Origin: Sophora flavescens | Lineage: Eukaryota; Streptophyta; Magnoliopsida; Fabales; Fabaceae | NCBI GenBank assembly: GCA_030762895.1 | Contig: CM061065.1 | Location: forward strand, 75,033,676 to 75,097,675 | Direction of reading: 5' to 3' | Length of the DNA: 64,000 nucleotides | Shown: one piece after another, positions 1 to 11,115 of the stretch | How positions within the stretch are numbered: the stretch's first letter is position 1 | Layout of the letters: each line of letters opens with the position of its first letter | Notes under the pieces: model-generated | Seen by the model: the letters and a program-made list of their open reading frames with translations, nothing else | Database searches by the model: none | What the model was told of the DNA's origin: nothing | Translations under genes and position numbers: made by a program

Positions 1-2286
1 GCTTAAAGGGAGCATGAACGTGCTCAGGTCACATAGTCTATAAATAGAACAGTTCCATGAGGATTGTGAAGAAAACCCTATTTTTGGCACTCTAGGCAAT
101 CCTAGTTCAACAAAAACCTCTTCTATTTCCTTTCCCTTGAAGCTCTTGAAGTTCTTGGAGTTTGTGAGTCCTTTTGGGAGAGAAGTTACGCGCGTTAGCA
201 TCGTTTAAGGTAACATAGTTATCCCTAATTAATCTCCCTTTCCCTTTCTTTTGAATTGGGGATTAATTGGCTGTTATTTTGTTTGGCCAAGGCTCGAGGA
301 ACCCGTCGAGCCGCTCGAGGGAACGACACCAGTTTCGTTTACACTAAGCTAAAGGGTTTGATCTTCATACCAGGTACGGGGAGAAGGAATAGTATTAACA
401 TGTAGGCATTGGGGGTAGCGTAAGATGAAGGATTAACCCATGACCCTGTTGTTTGTTAATTGTTTATTTGTTTGGTATCATGTTTATGATGACATATGCT
501 TAATTGATGATTCGTATGCCTTTTAGTGATTTGTGGTTGATGATTGGTATGCCTATTGTTGTTTTAATTGATAATGATGTTTATACCATGATTATGTTTG
601 GATTGTTGACGTTATGAATGAATGTTCATGATGATGATGATGTCATGCTCTGAATGAGTGTTTGCTTGTTGAGGATGTTAATGCCAACAATAATATTAAT
701 AAGACTCTAACCAATTAATAGGGCTTATTAATGATGTTAAGATGTTAAAAGATGTTAACAATGATGAAAGAGAATTAATGGATGTTTTCCCAGTTTGTTC
801 ATAAGACATGAATATAGTATGAGAGGCAAGGTTATGTTCAAAGGTTTAGTTAAAGACCCAAGGATTGATTCGTGAGTGTTTTAGGGACGTTAGTATTGAA
901 GCTGGAAGTAAAAGACATAGGAACAATTAAAGGTAATGAAACTGATGATTGATCGTGTAGCTTAAACCAATAGCTTTGATATTTGAATGCCCTAGGATAC
1001 TTAGTAAGGGTTGTTCAACCCTTCTACCCAGAAACAGTACGGCCACGCTCCATTGAGCACAGTCGTGCTCAACAGTCAGCACGACCGTGCTTGACTTAAC
1101 AGTCAGCATGCCCATGCTAGGGGAAGCATGACTGTGCTTCCTTGTACAGATTAGAACACAAAACAATAACAAGGGGTGTTTCACCCCAAATGTTTCTAAT
1201 AACAAAGAAGACACCAAACTAAGTAAATACAAGTTAGATAACTTAAAGATAATAATGTACCTTGGTAGCCGAGTGGCCAAGGGGGCCTTGATGCTTAATG
1301 GTCAAGGTGTTGAGCTCTGGTGCCTATGGGCCAGAGTGTTAATAATTAAATTGGAAAGATGTTGTTCTGTACCTTGGTAGCCAAGTGGCCAAGGGGGCCT
1401 CGATAGCCGAGTGGTCGAGGTGTTGAGCTCTGGTGCTTATTGGCCAGAGTGTTGTTGTTTTGTAACTAGGTAGCCAAGTGGCAAAGGGGGCCATGATGCA
1501 TAATGTCAAGGTGCTGTTAATTAAAAGATATTGGACCTTGGTAGCCTAGTGGCCAAGGGGGCCTTGATGCTTAATGGTTAAAGTGTTGAGCTCTGGTGCT
1601 TATTGGCCAGAGTGTAAGTGCAAATATTAAATGATAAAATATTAAAAGACCAAAGATTAAAGATAACGTTGATGGTGATAAACTTGGGTAGCTGAGGGGC
1701 CCAAGTGGAGGTGCTGGTTGTTGGTTGTGCACTGTGATTGCTCATTCATGCATTGGAGTAGCGGAGTAGCACTGCATCGCATAACATACCTTGTTCGGAA
1801 TGACATATATATGATATTAATATGATGAGATGATTATGTTTGATATGCTATGTTTATATGATGCATGTTCATCTTGCTAACTGCTTCCATGCCATTATAA
1901 TGATATATATGTTTCTTACTCCCCGTCTTTTGTTGTTTGTTTGCATATATCTTTTTGGATATGCAGAGGACGATGAGCAGCTTGCTGAGGAGTGACTACA
2001 AGGAGCCACTACTCGTAGCTTAGTTTATGTTCAATTTTAGTTTGTTTATCCAAGTTGTTTTATCGGATTGGTTATACCAGCTCTGTAATGTGACATCGGG
2101 GTTGGGTTCGTTATATGTTTCCTGTTATGTTTCTTTTAAAAAATGTTTTAGTTTTTATGCATTGAAGTTATGTTACAATGCGGCAGTCTCTACCCAGTTT
2201 TTATTATTTTGATATAATATACGTGTGTTCTCTTTCTTTTATATCTTTTAGGTTTCATGAATACATGCGGGGTAAAGGGTGTCACA
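1..2286 (+). repeat. Chromovirus-like LTR (LTR-1), right part
   Basis: The segment ends with GGGTGTCACA at 2286, the usual right terminus of long-LTR chromoviruses, and then switches abruptly to minus-strand polymerase sequence. Its left end is outside the window. Plus orientation is inferred from the order of landmarks shared with the LTRs at 17633-22079 and 40136-43362: a hairpin-rich tract, then a short acidic reading frame near 1966-1996, then the terminal part. The only ORFs are short and unconvincing. Whether this is a solo LTR or one end of a full element cannot be decided here. Confidence 0.7.
1260..1705 (+). repeat. Array of short hairpins with shared loops inside LTR-1
   Basis: About twelve 5-6 bp hairpins lie in tandem. 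Arms CCTTGG/CCAAGG flank the loop TAGCCGAGTGG or a near copy at 1260-1282, 1372-1394 and 1536-1558. CCTCGA/TCGAGG flank the same loop at 1398-1420. CCTTGA/TCAAGG flank TGCTTAATGG at 1286-1307. CTCTGG/CCAGAG flank TGCCTATGGG or TGCTTATTGG at 1315-1336, 1428-1449 and 1591-1612. CTTGGG/CCCAAG flank TAGCTGAGGGG at 1683-1705. Decayed units lie near 1466-1508 and 1562-1583. The set also forms a degenerate longer-period tandem repeat. Confidence 0.85.
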
Positions 2287-3682
2287 AGCTGTCCATCCTT
2301 TAACACGTGCAACACAACTCTCAGGTGTTCCTCATGCTCTTCCGATCACGAGAGTAGATAAGAATGTCATCGATAAACATAACAACAAAATTATCTAAGA
2401 ACGGTCTAAATATCATGTTCATGTAATCCATGAACATTGCAGGAGAATTAGTCATACCAAATGGAATAACTAAATACTCGTAGTGTCCATATTTCTTCCT
2501 GAAAGCTGTCTTTGGTACATTGTTCTTCTTAACTCGAATCTAATGGCAACCAAATCTCAAGTCAATCTTATAAAACATTGCAACTCCCTTCAGCTGATCC
2601 ATAAGGTCATCTATCCTAGGCAATTGATACTTGTTCTTTATCATCACTTTATTCAAGTGTCGGTAATCCGTACATAACCTTGCACTCCAATCATTCTTCT
2701 TAACGAACAACATCAGTGCTCCCTAAGGGGATATACTTGGTTTGATGAACTCTTTCTTTAGCATATCACCCAACAACTTCTTCAACTCCGTCAACTCTAC
2801 TAGAGACATCCGATAGGGTGCTATCAAAATAGTCCAGCCCTGGTATGAGATCTATGGTGAACTCCACGTCTCCCTGGTGGCAAACCTAGAACATCAGGAG
2901 GGAAAACCTCATAAACTCTCTAAGATTAGGCGAAGAATCAATACCAGGAGTCTCCTTAGCTTCCACTGAGAAAAACATCACATACCTCTGAGACTTGCTA
3001 TAGTCTATAAGGGTACTCCTTCAAGGCAGACTTCTAATTAGAATGCTCTGGAAAGGATAGGGTCTTTTCAGCACAATTGAACACCACATGGTTAGCCTAA
3101 ATCCAATCCATGACAAGGATCACATCTATCTGCTGCATAGGTAAACAAACAAGATCCACAAGAAAAGTCATATCTCAACAACTATAGGACTTCGCAAACA
3201 GACAGACATGGTAGTTAAAGGTTCATTGGTCGGGGGAGACACTAAAAGGTTTTATGGTAACAGAGACACAAACAACTTTAGATGATCAACACACTCATGA
3301 GAGATAAAAGAATGTGTAGGCCCCAAGTCAAATAACACTGACAACAACTTACCAGACACCAAGCACATATCTTGTATAAGATCTGTAGATTGAGAGTATT
3401 CAGCTACCCTCACGGTAAACACTCTCCCAATGGCTTGAGGTCTAGCCACATGTTGCCCTGTCGTTGTGACTCCTCTCCCATCTCCCCTACCAGCAGCAAT
3501 AGGCTGGCTGTTGTACTCATCTCCGTATGTAGTCTCTAACAAGATGACCTGGTTTACCATAGATGAAACAACCAAGACGCTCCCAATAATCTATGATAAA
3601 ATGCAGACCCCCATATATGAAACATAGTGGGCCCTGCTACTACTGTAACCATGCTCCTCCCTCTTGTGCTGGTGTCTATACT
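2287..3682 (-). pseudogene. Decayed chromovirus gag-protease-RT fragment
   Basis: Read on the minus strand from 3682 down, the order is gag end with a ruined zinc-knuckle region, protease, then reverse transcriptase, which is the Ty3/gypsy order. The protease site reads LFDLGPTHSFIS near 3300-3340, a corrupted form of the family's D-S-G-A motif. RT shows the N-terminal block near 2690-2830 and the catalytic block FIDDILIYS near 2360-2390. Frameshifts and stops are scattered throughout. The polymerase continues right up to the LTR-1 border at 2287, so LTR-1 probably inserted into this copy. The right side is cut by the LTR of element D at 3683. It is non-functional. Chromovirus placement is by motif similarity only. 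Confidence 0.8.
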
Positions 3683-4630
3683 TGTTGGGACTAAAAATAA
3701 GATTTTGGTCGAATAAGGAAATTCTGACATCCAGGAGAGTAAGTTATCGAAAGGAATGCATGAAAAAAATGGTTAAGTATGAAGAAAGGCATTCTGATGG
3801 AGACTTCTTTGAACATAGTGTCGAAATGAGGTGATGTCGGAATAAATGTAAGTGGAAGCCAAGAGGTGACCATAGGAATGCTACAACACGTAAAATAATA
3901 TATTCGATAGACGTGTACTCTAAAAGGAAAGTTTTAAATCAACAAAGAAAAATGTCGTCAAAACAGAGTGGTAATTAGACAAGAAGCCAGAAACATCGGC
4001 ACGAAGGCATGCCGTGTCAAAGGGATACCCCACTCCGGGTCACTAACATCAAACTGGGCCAACCCATGTAAAAACATGGGAACATGGAGGAGTTCGAGGT
4101 TACACTCTGAAGCTGCTCAAAGCTACGATCCAGATAGTGGACTATTGGACCTTAGATCTCAACCGTAGAAAAATAAACACATGTGTAATTAGGACAGATG
4201 ACAGCAGATTAGGACTTAGTATATAAATAATGTTTATTTTGATGTACAAATGGTCGGAGATCTTGATCACACTCCCACAAGTATTCCTTCACCAATTCGT
4301 TTGTTTTTCGCTTTTGAACATATTGTGACTTGCGAAACATTTTAATTACTTTCGATTTTAATTTCCTTGCACATTTATATTTGCCGCACTTTTATTTCAT
4401 GTTCTTTTGAATTCACATTAGTTTTATATTCCCAGCTGTGTCTTTATTTATGTTTCCATCGAAATTAACGTTTCCACCTTTAGTTTGATTGCTCGTCGAA
4501 TTTAAGGTTACTTTTGACAAAACCCCGTGCAAGATTACCATCAGAAATGAGAGAGTCTACAACCGCCTGATAAATATTTATTTGTTGAGTGTCTTGTCGG
4601 AAATAGAGAAATCAAATTTCCAAATCAACA
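3683..4630 (+). repeat. Left LTR of element D
   Basis: It starts TGTTGGGACT and ends AATCAACA just before a primer-site-like sequence at 4634, giving a TG...CA repeat of 948 bp. The first 400 bp are repeated with moderate divergence at 25906-26316, including matching blocks around 3715-3795 and 25940-26025. The second half has no partner in this window because the right copy is truncated. Confidence 0.75.
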
Positions 4631-4633
4631 AAT

Positions 4634-4651
4634 TGGCATGCCCAGTGGGAC
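4634..4651 (+). other. Probable primer binding site of element D
   Basis: TGGCATGCCCAGTGGGAC begins three bases after the LTR end, where a minus-strand primer site is expected. It begins with TGG, the complement of the tRNA CCA tail. The matching tRNA was not identified by eye; Ogre elements are known to use tRNA-Arg. Confidence 0.5.
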
Positions 4652-4669
4652 TCCTTCGGAGTAACCTGT

Positions 4670-7162
4670 ATGGGTATTGCTAACATACTCATTAAGCCAT
4701 CGTCGGTGAGGAGCGGGTATGCAATTAAGAAGTGGCATACGTTACCAACTACGTCAGAGAGTGGATCTGACAGTAGTAGTTCTGAAAGCATGTCAGACGC
4801 TAACAACAACAGGAATATTGGAGAGACGTTGTACCAGTCGAAAATCTTCGAAGCAACCTAGTGTTGGAAGAGATTGGTAGCACATATCAGAGGCTGAATG
4901 AGAACAACTACAGTGCTCGAGGATCTGATAGAAGGTTGGCACCTACATATGGATTGCCACCAGGTTACACCCCGCCAATAATGGCTCATACTGGGATTGG
5001 AAGTGTCTTGTTAAATGAGACAGGGCAAGCTATGGTCGCTAAAGGCAAAGTACAAAGCCCATCAACCCTAGGGGTGACTCGTCGGAACAATGGTTTTATG
5101 GGTCTAGTCAACCAGAATAATCATGGTCGAGGCCAAAATAATGGCAAGAACCAAGGAATTAACTGATATGCGTTGAGCGCTGGTGCCTCCCGTGTCTTTC
5201 AAGAGAGGCAGGAAGGCCAAAACCATGGTAACGACCAAGAAGTGACGAATGCAAACGCTAATGTAGTTCCTCACCGACAGGTGAGGCAAAATGCGGGACC
5301 CCCAGTGTTCCCAAGCATGTCGAGAGAGATGCTTGTCAATGCGGCTGGGCCGACATTGAATTCCTTGGCAAATATTCGACAACAAGTAGATGAGAGTAAC
5401 CATGAGATGGTTCACATGTTTACCCAACAAATGGGGGCACTGATAACCCCTATAATGCAAACGACCAACACCATGTGCATAACATTAGCGGAGCAGATTA
5501 ACAGGCTCAACCGAATGTTAGGCGACGATGAAGATCATGCCAATAACCCTGACCGAAATGAGGCTGTGCATGGGGGAATACCTCATCCTCAAGTAGGAAA
5601 CGACCAGGTGGAGCCACCGAATCTGCCACTTCACATTTAGTACGAAGATTATGAGATGTTGAGACGTGGCGACGGGGAACAAATGACCAGAAATAACTTC
5701 GCCATGCAACTGCTCTGACAGAATATCGCTTAAGGAAGAGCCAACCTAACGACACCATCCAAATTGTCGAGCAGGTGTTGAATCGATTCGGGTTTAATGT
5801 TGGATATGCCAACCAACCATACTTCGTTTTGGCATTTCCGGAGTAGATCCAACAAGTGGAACTACCCAGGGGAGTTAAGGTCCCCAAGCTATCCAAATTC
5901 TCTGGAGAAGATGGAGAGTCTTCGATCGAGCACATCACCCGATACACCATCGAAATGGGAGAATTAGCTTCCAATGAATATCTCAATATGAAATATTTTT
6001 CAAGTTCTTTGACAAAGAATACTTTACGTGGTTCTCGACACTGAGGCCTAACTCAATCCATACTTGGACCTCGTAGGAGTGTAGTTTCCACGACCAATTC
6101 TTCAGGGGAGAACTGAAGGCCGGGCTCATCGATTTGTTCAGCATTAAGAGGCTTCCCAATGAGCTTGTCTCTGATTACCTCACCCGATTATGACTTACGA
6201 AGATTAGGCGTTTCATTCCCATTTTGGAATCAGAAATAGTTAAGGTCGTCGCAGGCGGCCTCGATTATCATATATGGAAGAAATTGGTCAACCAGAAGTT
6301 TGTGGATATGACTCAGCTAGCGGACAAAGTTCGCCAAATAAAACAACAAATAGTTGAAAAATTCCAGAAACAAAAGTTGTTTCGGAAAGAAAGAGTCACA
6401 TACATCAGAATAGAGTCTTTCGGTGAAGAGTGTAGCGACGTAGAAACAAACGTATGTTTGGCCAAACTGCAAAATGACCTCCTTATGTATGCCAAGCTTT
6501 GAATCCGACATGTGGAAAAAAAATATGGGCTACATAAATAGGAAAACTTATACCTTCGACACCAAGATAGCTAAACAAATCTTTGACTTATTACTGAAAG
6601 ACCAATAGATTAAGATGTAGCCTCTCGAATGATCATAGGCTACTACAACCTGATGAAATTAAAGACCATAAATATTGTAAATTTCATAATAATTTGGGTC
6701 ATGTGACTAATGATTGTGTTCGTATCAGGGATATTGTTTAGAAAGCTATCAACGAAAGGAGGGTTAAGTTTGCAGAAAAGGCTAAGATGGAGATGAAATT
6801 TGATACAGATCCTTTCCAGTTGAACGTGAGCTTAGTCGGAGTACACCCCATTAATATGGTGAACATTGTTCACGCTGATCAGACCTCTAAACAAATGGAT
6901 GTTGATCTAGTCCATGTCGTTGAGCTCAATGAGCAAGTATAAGTAGGAGAGTGCGATGAAACTTTGTTGTGGACACGATTAACAAGGGGAGATTGGTGAA
7001 CAAAGCCAGAAGCTGGTAAGGAGGAAAAGGATGCCTTTCTAAATGTTATGGTAAAGGTGGCAGACGTCGCAGAAACTCCTGAAGGTGCTGATTCTGGTAA
7101 AACAAAGGCTGAGAACTGTTTTGCGGGAAGAAGGTGAATCTTTGGAACACTTTGTCAAGAGG
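4670..7162 (+). pseudogene. Gag remnant of element D
   Basis: Several reading frames broken by stops and shifts make up one degraded gag. 4861-5166 holds a proline/glycine-rich stretch with PTYGLPPGYTPP, 5173-5640 a polar linker, and 5856-6044 the start of the capsid domain (KFSGEDGE). 6224-6502 continues it, and near 6666-6735 a variant zinc knuckle reads CKFHNNLGHVTNDC, a spacing typical of Tat-lineage Gag. The sequence is cut at 7167 by element A and resumes at 14222. No continuous Gag could be made from this copy. Confidence 0.7.
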
Positions 7163-7391
7163 GTTTGTGATAGTGTGATTTTACATCATGTTTCCTGTAC
7201 ACTTTTGCATGCATTTTACATATAGATTAGGCATTCTTTATTTGATTTTAGTTAGTTTTTCCTTTGGAACGGGGAAGCGGTTTCTTGGTGTTGTTTTGCA
7301 GAAATTAATGTAAAAGTGATCAGAATCAGCCATGATGGAGCTTGGATGAAATAAAGATTAAAAAGTGAAGAAAACAGCCAAACAGAGCCCG

Positions 7392-7581
7392 TCACGGCCT
7401 AGCCGTGATGCCCATCACGGCCGTGACAGACCATTTGGTGGAGACAGAAGCGATCATGGCCTAGCCGTGATGAGTGTCACGGCCGTGATGCTCCAAATTT
7501 GAAAGCGCGCCCACTCCAAAACACGTCACGGCCTGGCCGTGATGGCCATCACGGCCGTGACGCGTGGCCTCTCTATAAATA
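7392..7581 (+). promoter_or_regulatory. Palindrome cassette plus TATA box in the element A LTR
   Basis: Three units each pair a hairpin TCACGGC-cta/ctg-GCCGTGA with the 12-bp palindrome TCACGGCCGTGA a few bases on (7392-7426, a middle unit near 7453-7490, and one ending at 7560). TATAAATA follows at 7574-7581, 13 bases after the last palindrome. The 3' LTR repeats the layout at 13142-13310 with TATA at 13324-13331. The position suggests a U3 promoter element; a role is inference. Confidence 0.7.
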
Positions 7582-7749
7582 AAGCGCAGAACAGACAGAT
7601 TCTGGGGACTGGAGCTAGGAGGTCTCTGACACAGACTTTCAGACCTAAAAATAGAGACCTTGGAGGCTACGACTGAGGAAGGATTGTAACCCTAGAACGG
7701 AGCTGCTGAGAGGGGCTGCTGTGACGATGGTGGAAAGCTCCCATGGAGT

Positions 7750-9154
7750 TGTTGGTGTAAGCCCTAGAGGCCAATGTATTTCTTTAGACTTACATTTGTA
7801 TCTTGCTATTTTATATATATATGATATGAGACATTTCAGTTTATTGTGTTACTTGTTTAAACATAATAAAGTCCTTAGAATAGAGATTTCAGTTCAATAG
7901 AATATCAAGTATATGACTTGATCGTGAGACACTATTGAACAATGAAATCATATTCTTAAATATCCGTAGTCAAGTATTTTATTAATAAGGACAATAATAA
8001 TACAATTGAGACTATTATATGTGCAGACTGATGACCATATCTCACGGGTCATGGATATGAGATATCGAGTCGACACATAGGTACACATTAAGGTAATGAT
8101 GTACTGGATTGACCCACCATGAGAACACTACATGGAGCGTTATGTGAGTGTCATAAGTAGTTCTCATAGTGACAATGGTGCATACAATCCTTCAACCTGA
8201 AATCACTACGATCCCTACATGAGGAGTCGTGTGCTTTAATATCGTCAAACGTCATCTGTAATAGGATGATTATAAAGACGGTCATTGGGCATACCACGAG
8301 CCATGCAGAGGGATGTGAGTGACCTAGATGGAATTTGTCCCTCCTACATGACAGGAGTAATATCTGTGGGCCCCCTGATAGAGTGAGACTGTAAAACGCA
8401 TGGCCATGCTGAAATGAGTCAATATGAGATATTGACCTCATTTGTTGTTAAGTCTACTCGGGTATCAGGGAACGTGATATTGAACTATATAAGGGTGACA
8501 CATTCTATGACTTGTGTTCAATATAGATATATGGACAAAGGGATAATAATGCACATGAATATTTGTCACAGAAAGGTTTCGTCAAATCACTGACTTTCTC
8601 ACTACTTAGGTAGCAGTGATGTATTGCTAGATACCGCTCACTGTTTGTAATATTAAATGGGATTTAATGTTACTACTAACGTTTTGGTAACCTATAGGGT
8701 CACACACATAAGAGCGGATTAAAAGAAGCATTAAAAGGAGAGTTGGACTTTCCTATTGGGCCTAGCGCATAGTACATGGGCTTAGGTCAAGTGCGGCTTA
8801 CTAACTCACTTAAGGAGGCGCTACTATAAGTAGAACACTTAAGTTGTTGTGCACACACGGTTGATAACCTAGCCGCACAAAAGGAGTAAGAGTGAACAGT
8901 AAGTCTCGGTTTTGAAGCTAGCACTGTAAGACAGAGACGCTTCAGTTTCGTGACGTTGGACGTTCACGGAGTCCGCTCGTGTGGATACCTCTAGAGACAC
9001 CGTTCGTGCGGTGTTCGTGATAGACGAGTTTCAACCAACAGCCATCGCTTCAAGAGGTAAACTTTTTAATCATGAATCATGACCATTCGCAAGGATCCTT
9101 CGATGGGAATTTTTCCGCTGCGTTTTATTTTGTTTTATACGCAAATTCCCAACA
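7750..9154 (+). repeat. Solo LTR, possibly Ty1/copia type, nested in the element A LTR
   Basis: The 1405-bp insertion starts TGTTGGTGTAAG and ends TTCCCAACA, with 5-bp terminal inverted repeats TGTTG/CAACA. It is flanked by a perfect 5-bp duplication GGAGT (7745-7749 and 9155-9159). The uninterrupted 3' LTR of A confirms the insertion point. There is no internal region, so it is a solo LTR left by recombination. Copia assignment is tentative and rests on the terminal TTCCGCTGCG-type sequence; plus orientation is assumed from that. Confidence 0.85.
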
Positions 9155-9879
9155 GGAGTCTCTTCTCTCCTCTTCTCCTATTTCTCTGGTTTTTGCTTTC
9201 TCTTTTATGATTAACTAAATCCCTTTGTTGGGATTAGATGTAGCCAAACTGAAATAACATGTAATTGCCTTGACCGATTAGTCTGTGTTTATGTTTCTCT
9301 ATTAGTGATTGATTTTCCATGCTTAATACCTGTTGTGGCTAGCACCCCCATGACTCGATTAGTGTTTTGGTATGCAATTGGGAAATTCGTATTAGAACCG
9401 GAACTGAAATTAATCACCTAGTAACCCTTGCGTCTAGGAATGGAGTTTGGTTTACTAGTAATCGCATAATCCCTAATCTTAATGCAAATTCATTAATCTA
9501 GACCACCTACGGAATTAGGGTCTATTAGTGGATTTAGGCTCTTGTCATCTGAGGAATCAGGGCTTGAGTACTCTAGTGGGTTGATTTTAATATTTGAAGC
9601 ATGAATGGGAGGTATCTAGTCCTGGTATTGCATGAGGCAGAGGTTTGGTGAAGTCTAGTCCCAACATACCCTTTCCGCATTCCAAGTACTCGACAAAAAT
9701 ACAAAAAGATTTTGATTGTTTTCTTTTGTTTATTTTGAATTCTCATCATAGTCTATATAGTTGCTAAACTTGTGAATTGGTAATTGACATCCGATCCCTG
9801 TGGATACGATAACCGGTCTCACCACCGTATTACTTGTTCGACTAGGTATACTTGCCTATATTTTCGTCCAACAAGTTTT

Positions 9880-9897
9880 TGGCACCGTTGCCGGGGA
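9880..9897 (+). other. Primer binding site of element A (tRNA-Asp type)
   Basis: TGGCACCGTTGCCGGGGA differs by one base from TGGCGCCGTTGCCGGGGA, the complement of the plant tRNA-Asp(GTC) 3' end, a primer site used by Athila elements. It lies six bases after the LTR end. Confidence 0.85.
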
Positions 9898-10041
9898 TTG
9901 GTTTTGCCAATATCATTAGTAACAAAGGAGGCAACTAATTTAGACATTTCTATTTTTTCTGTATATATTTGACATTTTCTCTATACATATTTGATTTTTT
10001 TTTTCTTTTGAGTGTTTGTTTGTGCAAGGTTAAGGAAACAC

Positions 10042-11115
10042 ATGGACTATCATTACTGTCCAACTTGGGAAGATCAACTTGATTGGATCGTGTTTGATGG
10101 TATCACCACTAAGCACGTAAAGATATACTCCAAGGAGGAATGGAAGTCCTATTTGTCATCCTTGCAACCACCACCACACTTCGAGCTGGATCCTGAGCTG
10201 CTAGAGATTCTTTGGGATATAGATGCTTATCCTCTGAGCTTGAGCATAGAGCGTAGCCAGGAGGAAGTTGGTTCCATGATTCAGAGGGTTGAGATGCGAA
10301 CAAGGAAAAATGCTAGTAATATACTGGCATCGCTAAGCGACATCTTTCAGAAGTTGGAAGAACAAGTCAGCGATTTTTTTAAATTACTAGCAGAAAGGCC
10401 ACATGGAATTCAAATTGAAAGGAATCTATTGGCTATCATGAACGTGATTGAAGATGAAGTGGTGGCGGTAGAAGAGCAACAAGAAGAGGAATGGGAATGG
10501 AAGGAGCAAACACCGTTGAAAGCTGCTCTAGAACAATATTCCCAAGAGCTATCCATCTCCGAGACCAAAATCAGAACCAACTGTGACAGTATGGAAGCTG
10601 TGATGCAGAATTTCAAAACGCAAGTTGAGGAAATTTTCAAACAGTTAGTACAAGAGTCAGATGAAGCACAATTTGAGCAAAATCTGGTTTTGGGGATAGC
10701 TCAAAATGTAGATGAAGTGGTAGTGGACTCTACCATGCTTGCTGAGCAATCTGAATTTTCTGCATTAGATAAATATGTCGGCTTACATGCATGTGTGGAC
10801 ACTGCTAAGTTAGTCCCTTCCACTTGTCTGGTACACTTCCTCGTGAAAACACCATTTGACCCGAGAGGAAGTGAGTTCATAATTGCAGAGGTCAATGGAG
10901 TTTTCACACACTGGCTAGGTGGAATTGTGGATAGAATCATATTACTTCTGCAATTGCCACTCCATAAACCATGGGATTCGGGTGGAGGATCTTACATCTT
11001 GAGCACACCTTGGTCCTTATACCATAAGCTATGGGATCTAGGTGGATGCTTCTTAATAAGTCAAGCTAGTGATGTTAAAGAAGTGCTTACTGGGAGGCAA
11101 CCCAGGTTTTCTTAA
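10042..11115 (+). CDS. Protein of unknown function encoded by non-autonomous element A
   Basis: This uninterrupted frame encodes about 357 residues. The start at 10042 (MDYHY) is chosen over an upstream ATG at 10012 because the related protein of element B begins MDYNYY. I recognise no enzymatic domain: no zinc knuckle, protease, RT or integrase motif. The middle is rich in Glu/Gln and probably helical or coiled coil (roughly residues 80-220). The C-terminal 60 residues share with the B protein a Trp-rich block, PWSLYH.LWD.GGCFLISQ, followed by ASDVKE.L.GRQP.FS. FDPRGSE occurs earlier in both. Survival of this tail in two divergent subfamilies suggests selection on the protein or on RNA overlapping it. 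A structural, gag-like role is possible but unproven. Confidence 0.7.
   Translation: MDYHYCPTWEDQLDWIVFDGITTKHVKIYSKEEWKSYLSSLQPPPHFELDPELLEILWDIDAYPLSLSIERSQEEVGSMIQRVEMRTRKNASNILASLSDIFQKLEEQVSDFFKLLAERPHGIQIERNLLAIMNVIEDEVVAVEEQQEEEWEWKEQTPLKAALEQYSQELSISETKIRTNCDSMEAVMQNFKTQVEEIFKQLVQESDEAQFEQNLVLGIAQNVDEVVVDSTMLAEQSEFSALDKYVGLHACVDTAKLVPSTCLVHFLVKTPFDPRGSEFIIAEVNGVFTHWLGGIVDRIILLLQLPLHKPWDSGGGSYILSTPWSLYHKLWDLGGCFLISQASDVKEVLTGRQPRFS
11071..11105 (+). other. Conserved hairpin motif at the ORF end of element A
   Basis: GATGTTAAAGAAGTGCT leads into a stem CTGGG (11090-11094), loop AGGCAA and stem CCCAG (11101-11105), overlapping the last codons of the ORF. Elements B (32987-33002) and C (60078-60095) carry the same motif with stem TTGGG/CCCAA, a compensatory change. 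Confidence 0.75.

Larger units (their letters stand above)
7168..9873 (+). repeat. 5' LTR of element A, split by a nested solo LTR
   Basis: It matches the 3' LTR (12917-14216) on both sides of an insertion at 7750-9154. It contains a palindrome cassette (7392-7560), a TATA-box-like TATAAATA at 7574-7581, and the conserved stretch that follows 9160. It ends CCAACA six bases before the primer binding site. Confidence 0.88.

Noticed and set aside
1260..1290. Possible tRNA gene (A-box-like TAGCCGAGTGG)
   Set aside because: No B box, anticodon arm or acceptor stem of correct length follows; the motif is repeated as simple hairpins.
1260..1705. CRISPR-like repeat array
   Set aside because: Units are hairpins with variable arms in a plant LTR; there are no uniform repeats and spacers, and the DNA is eukaryotic.
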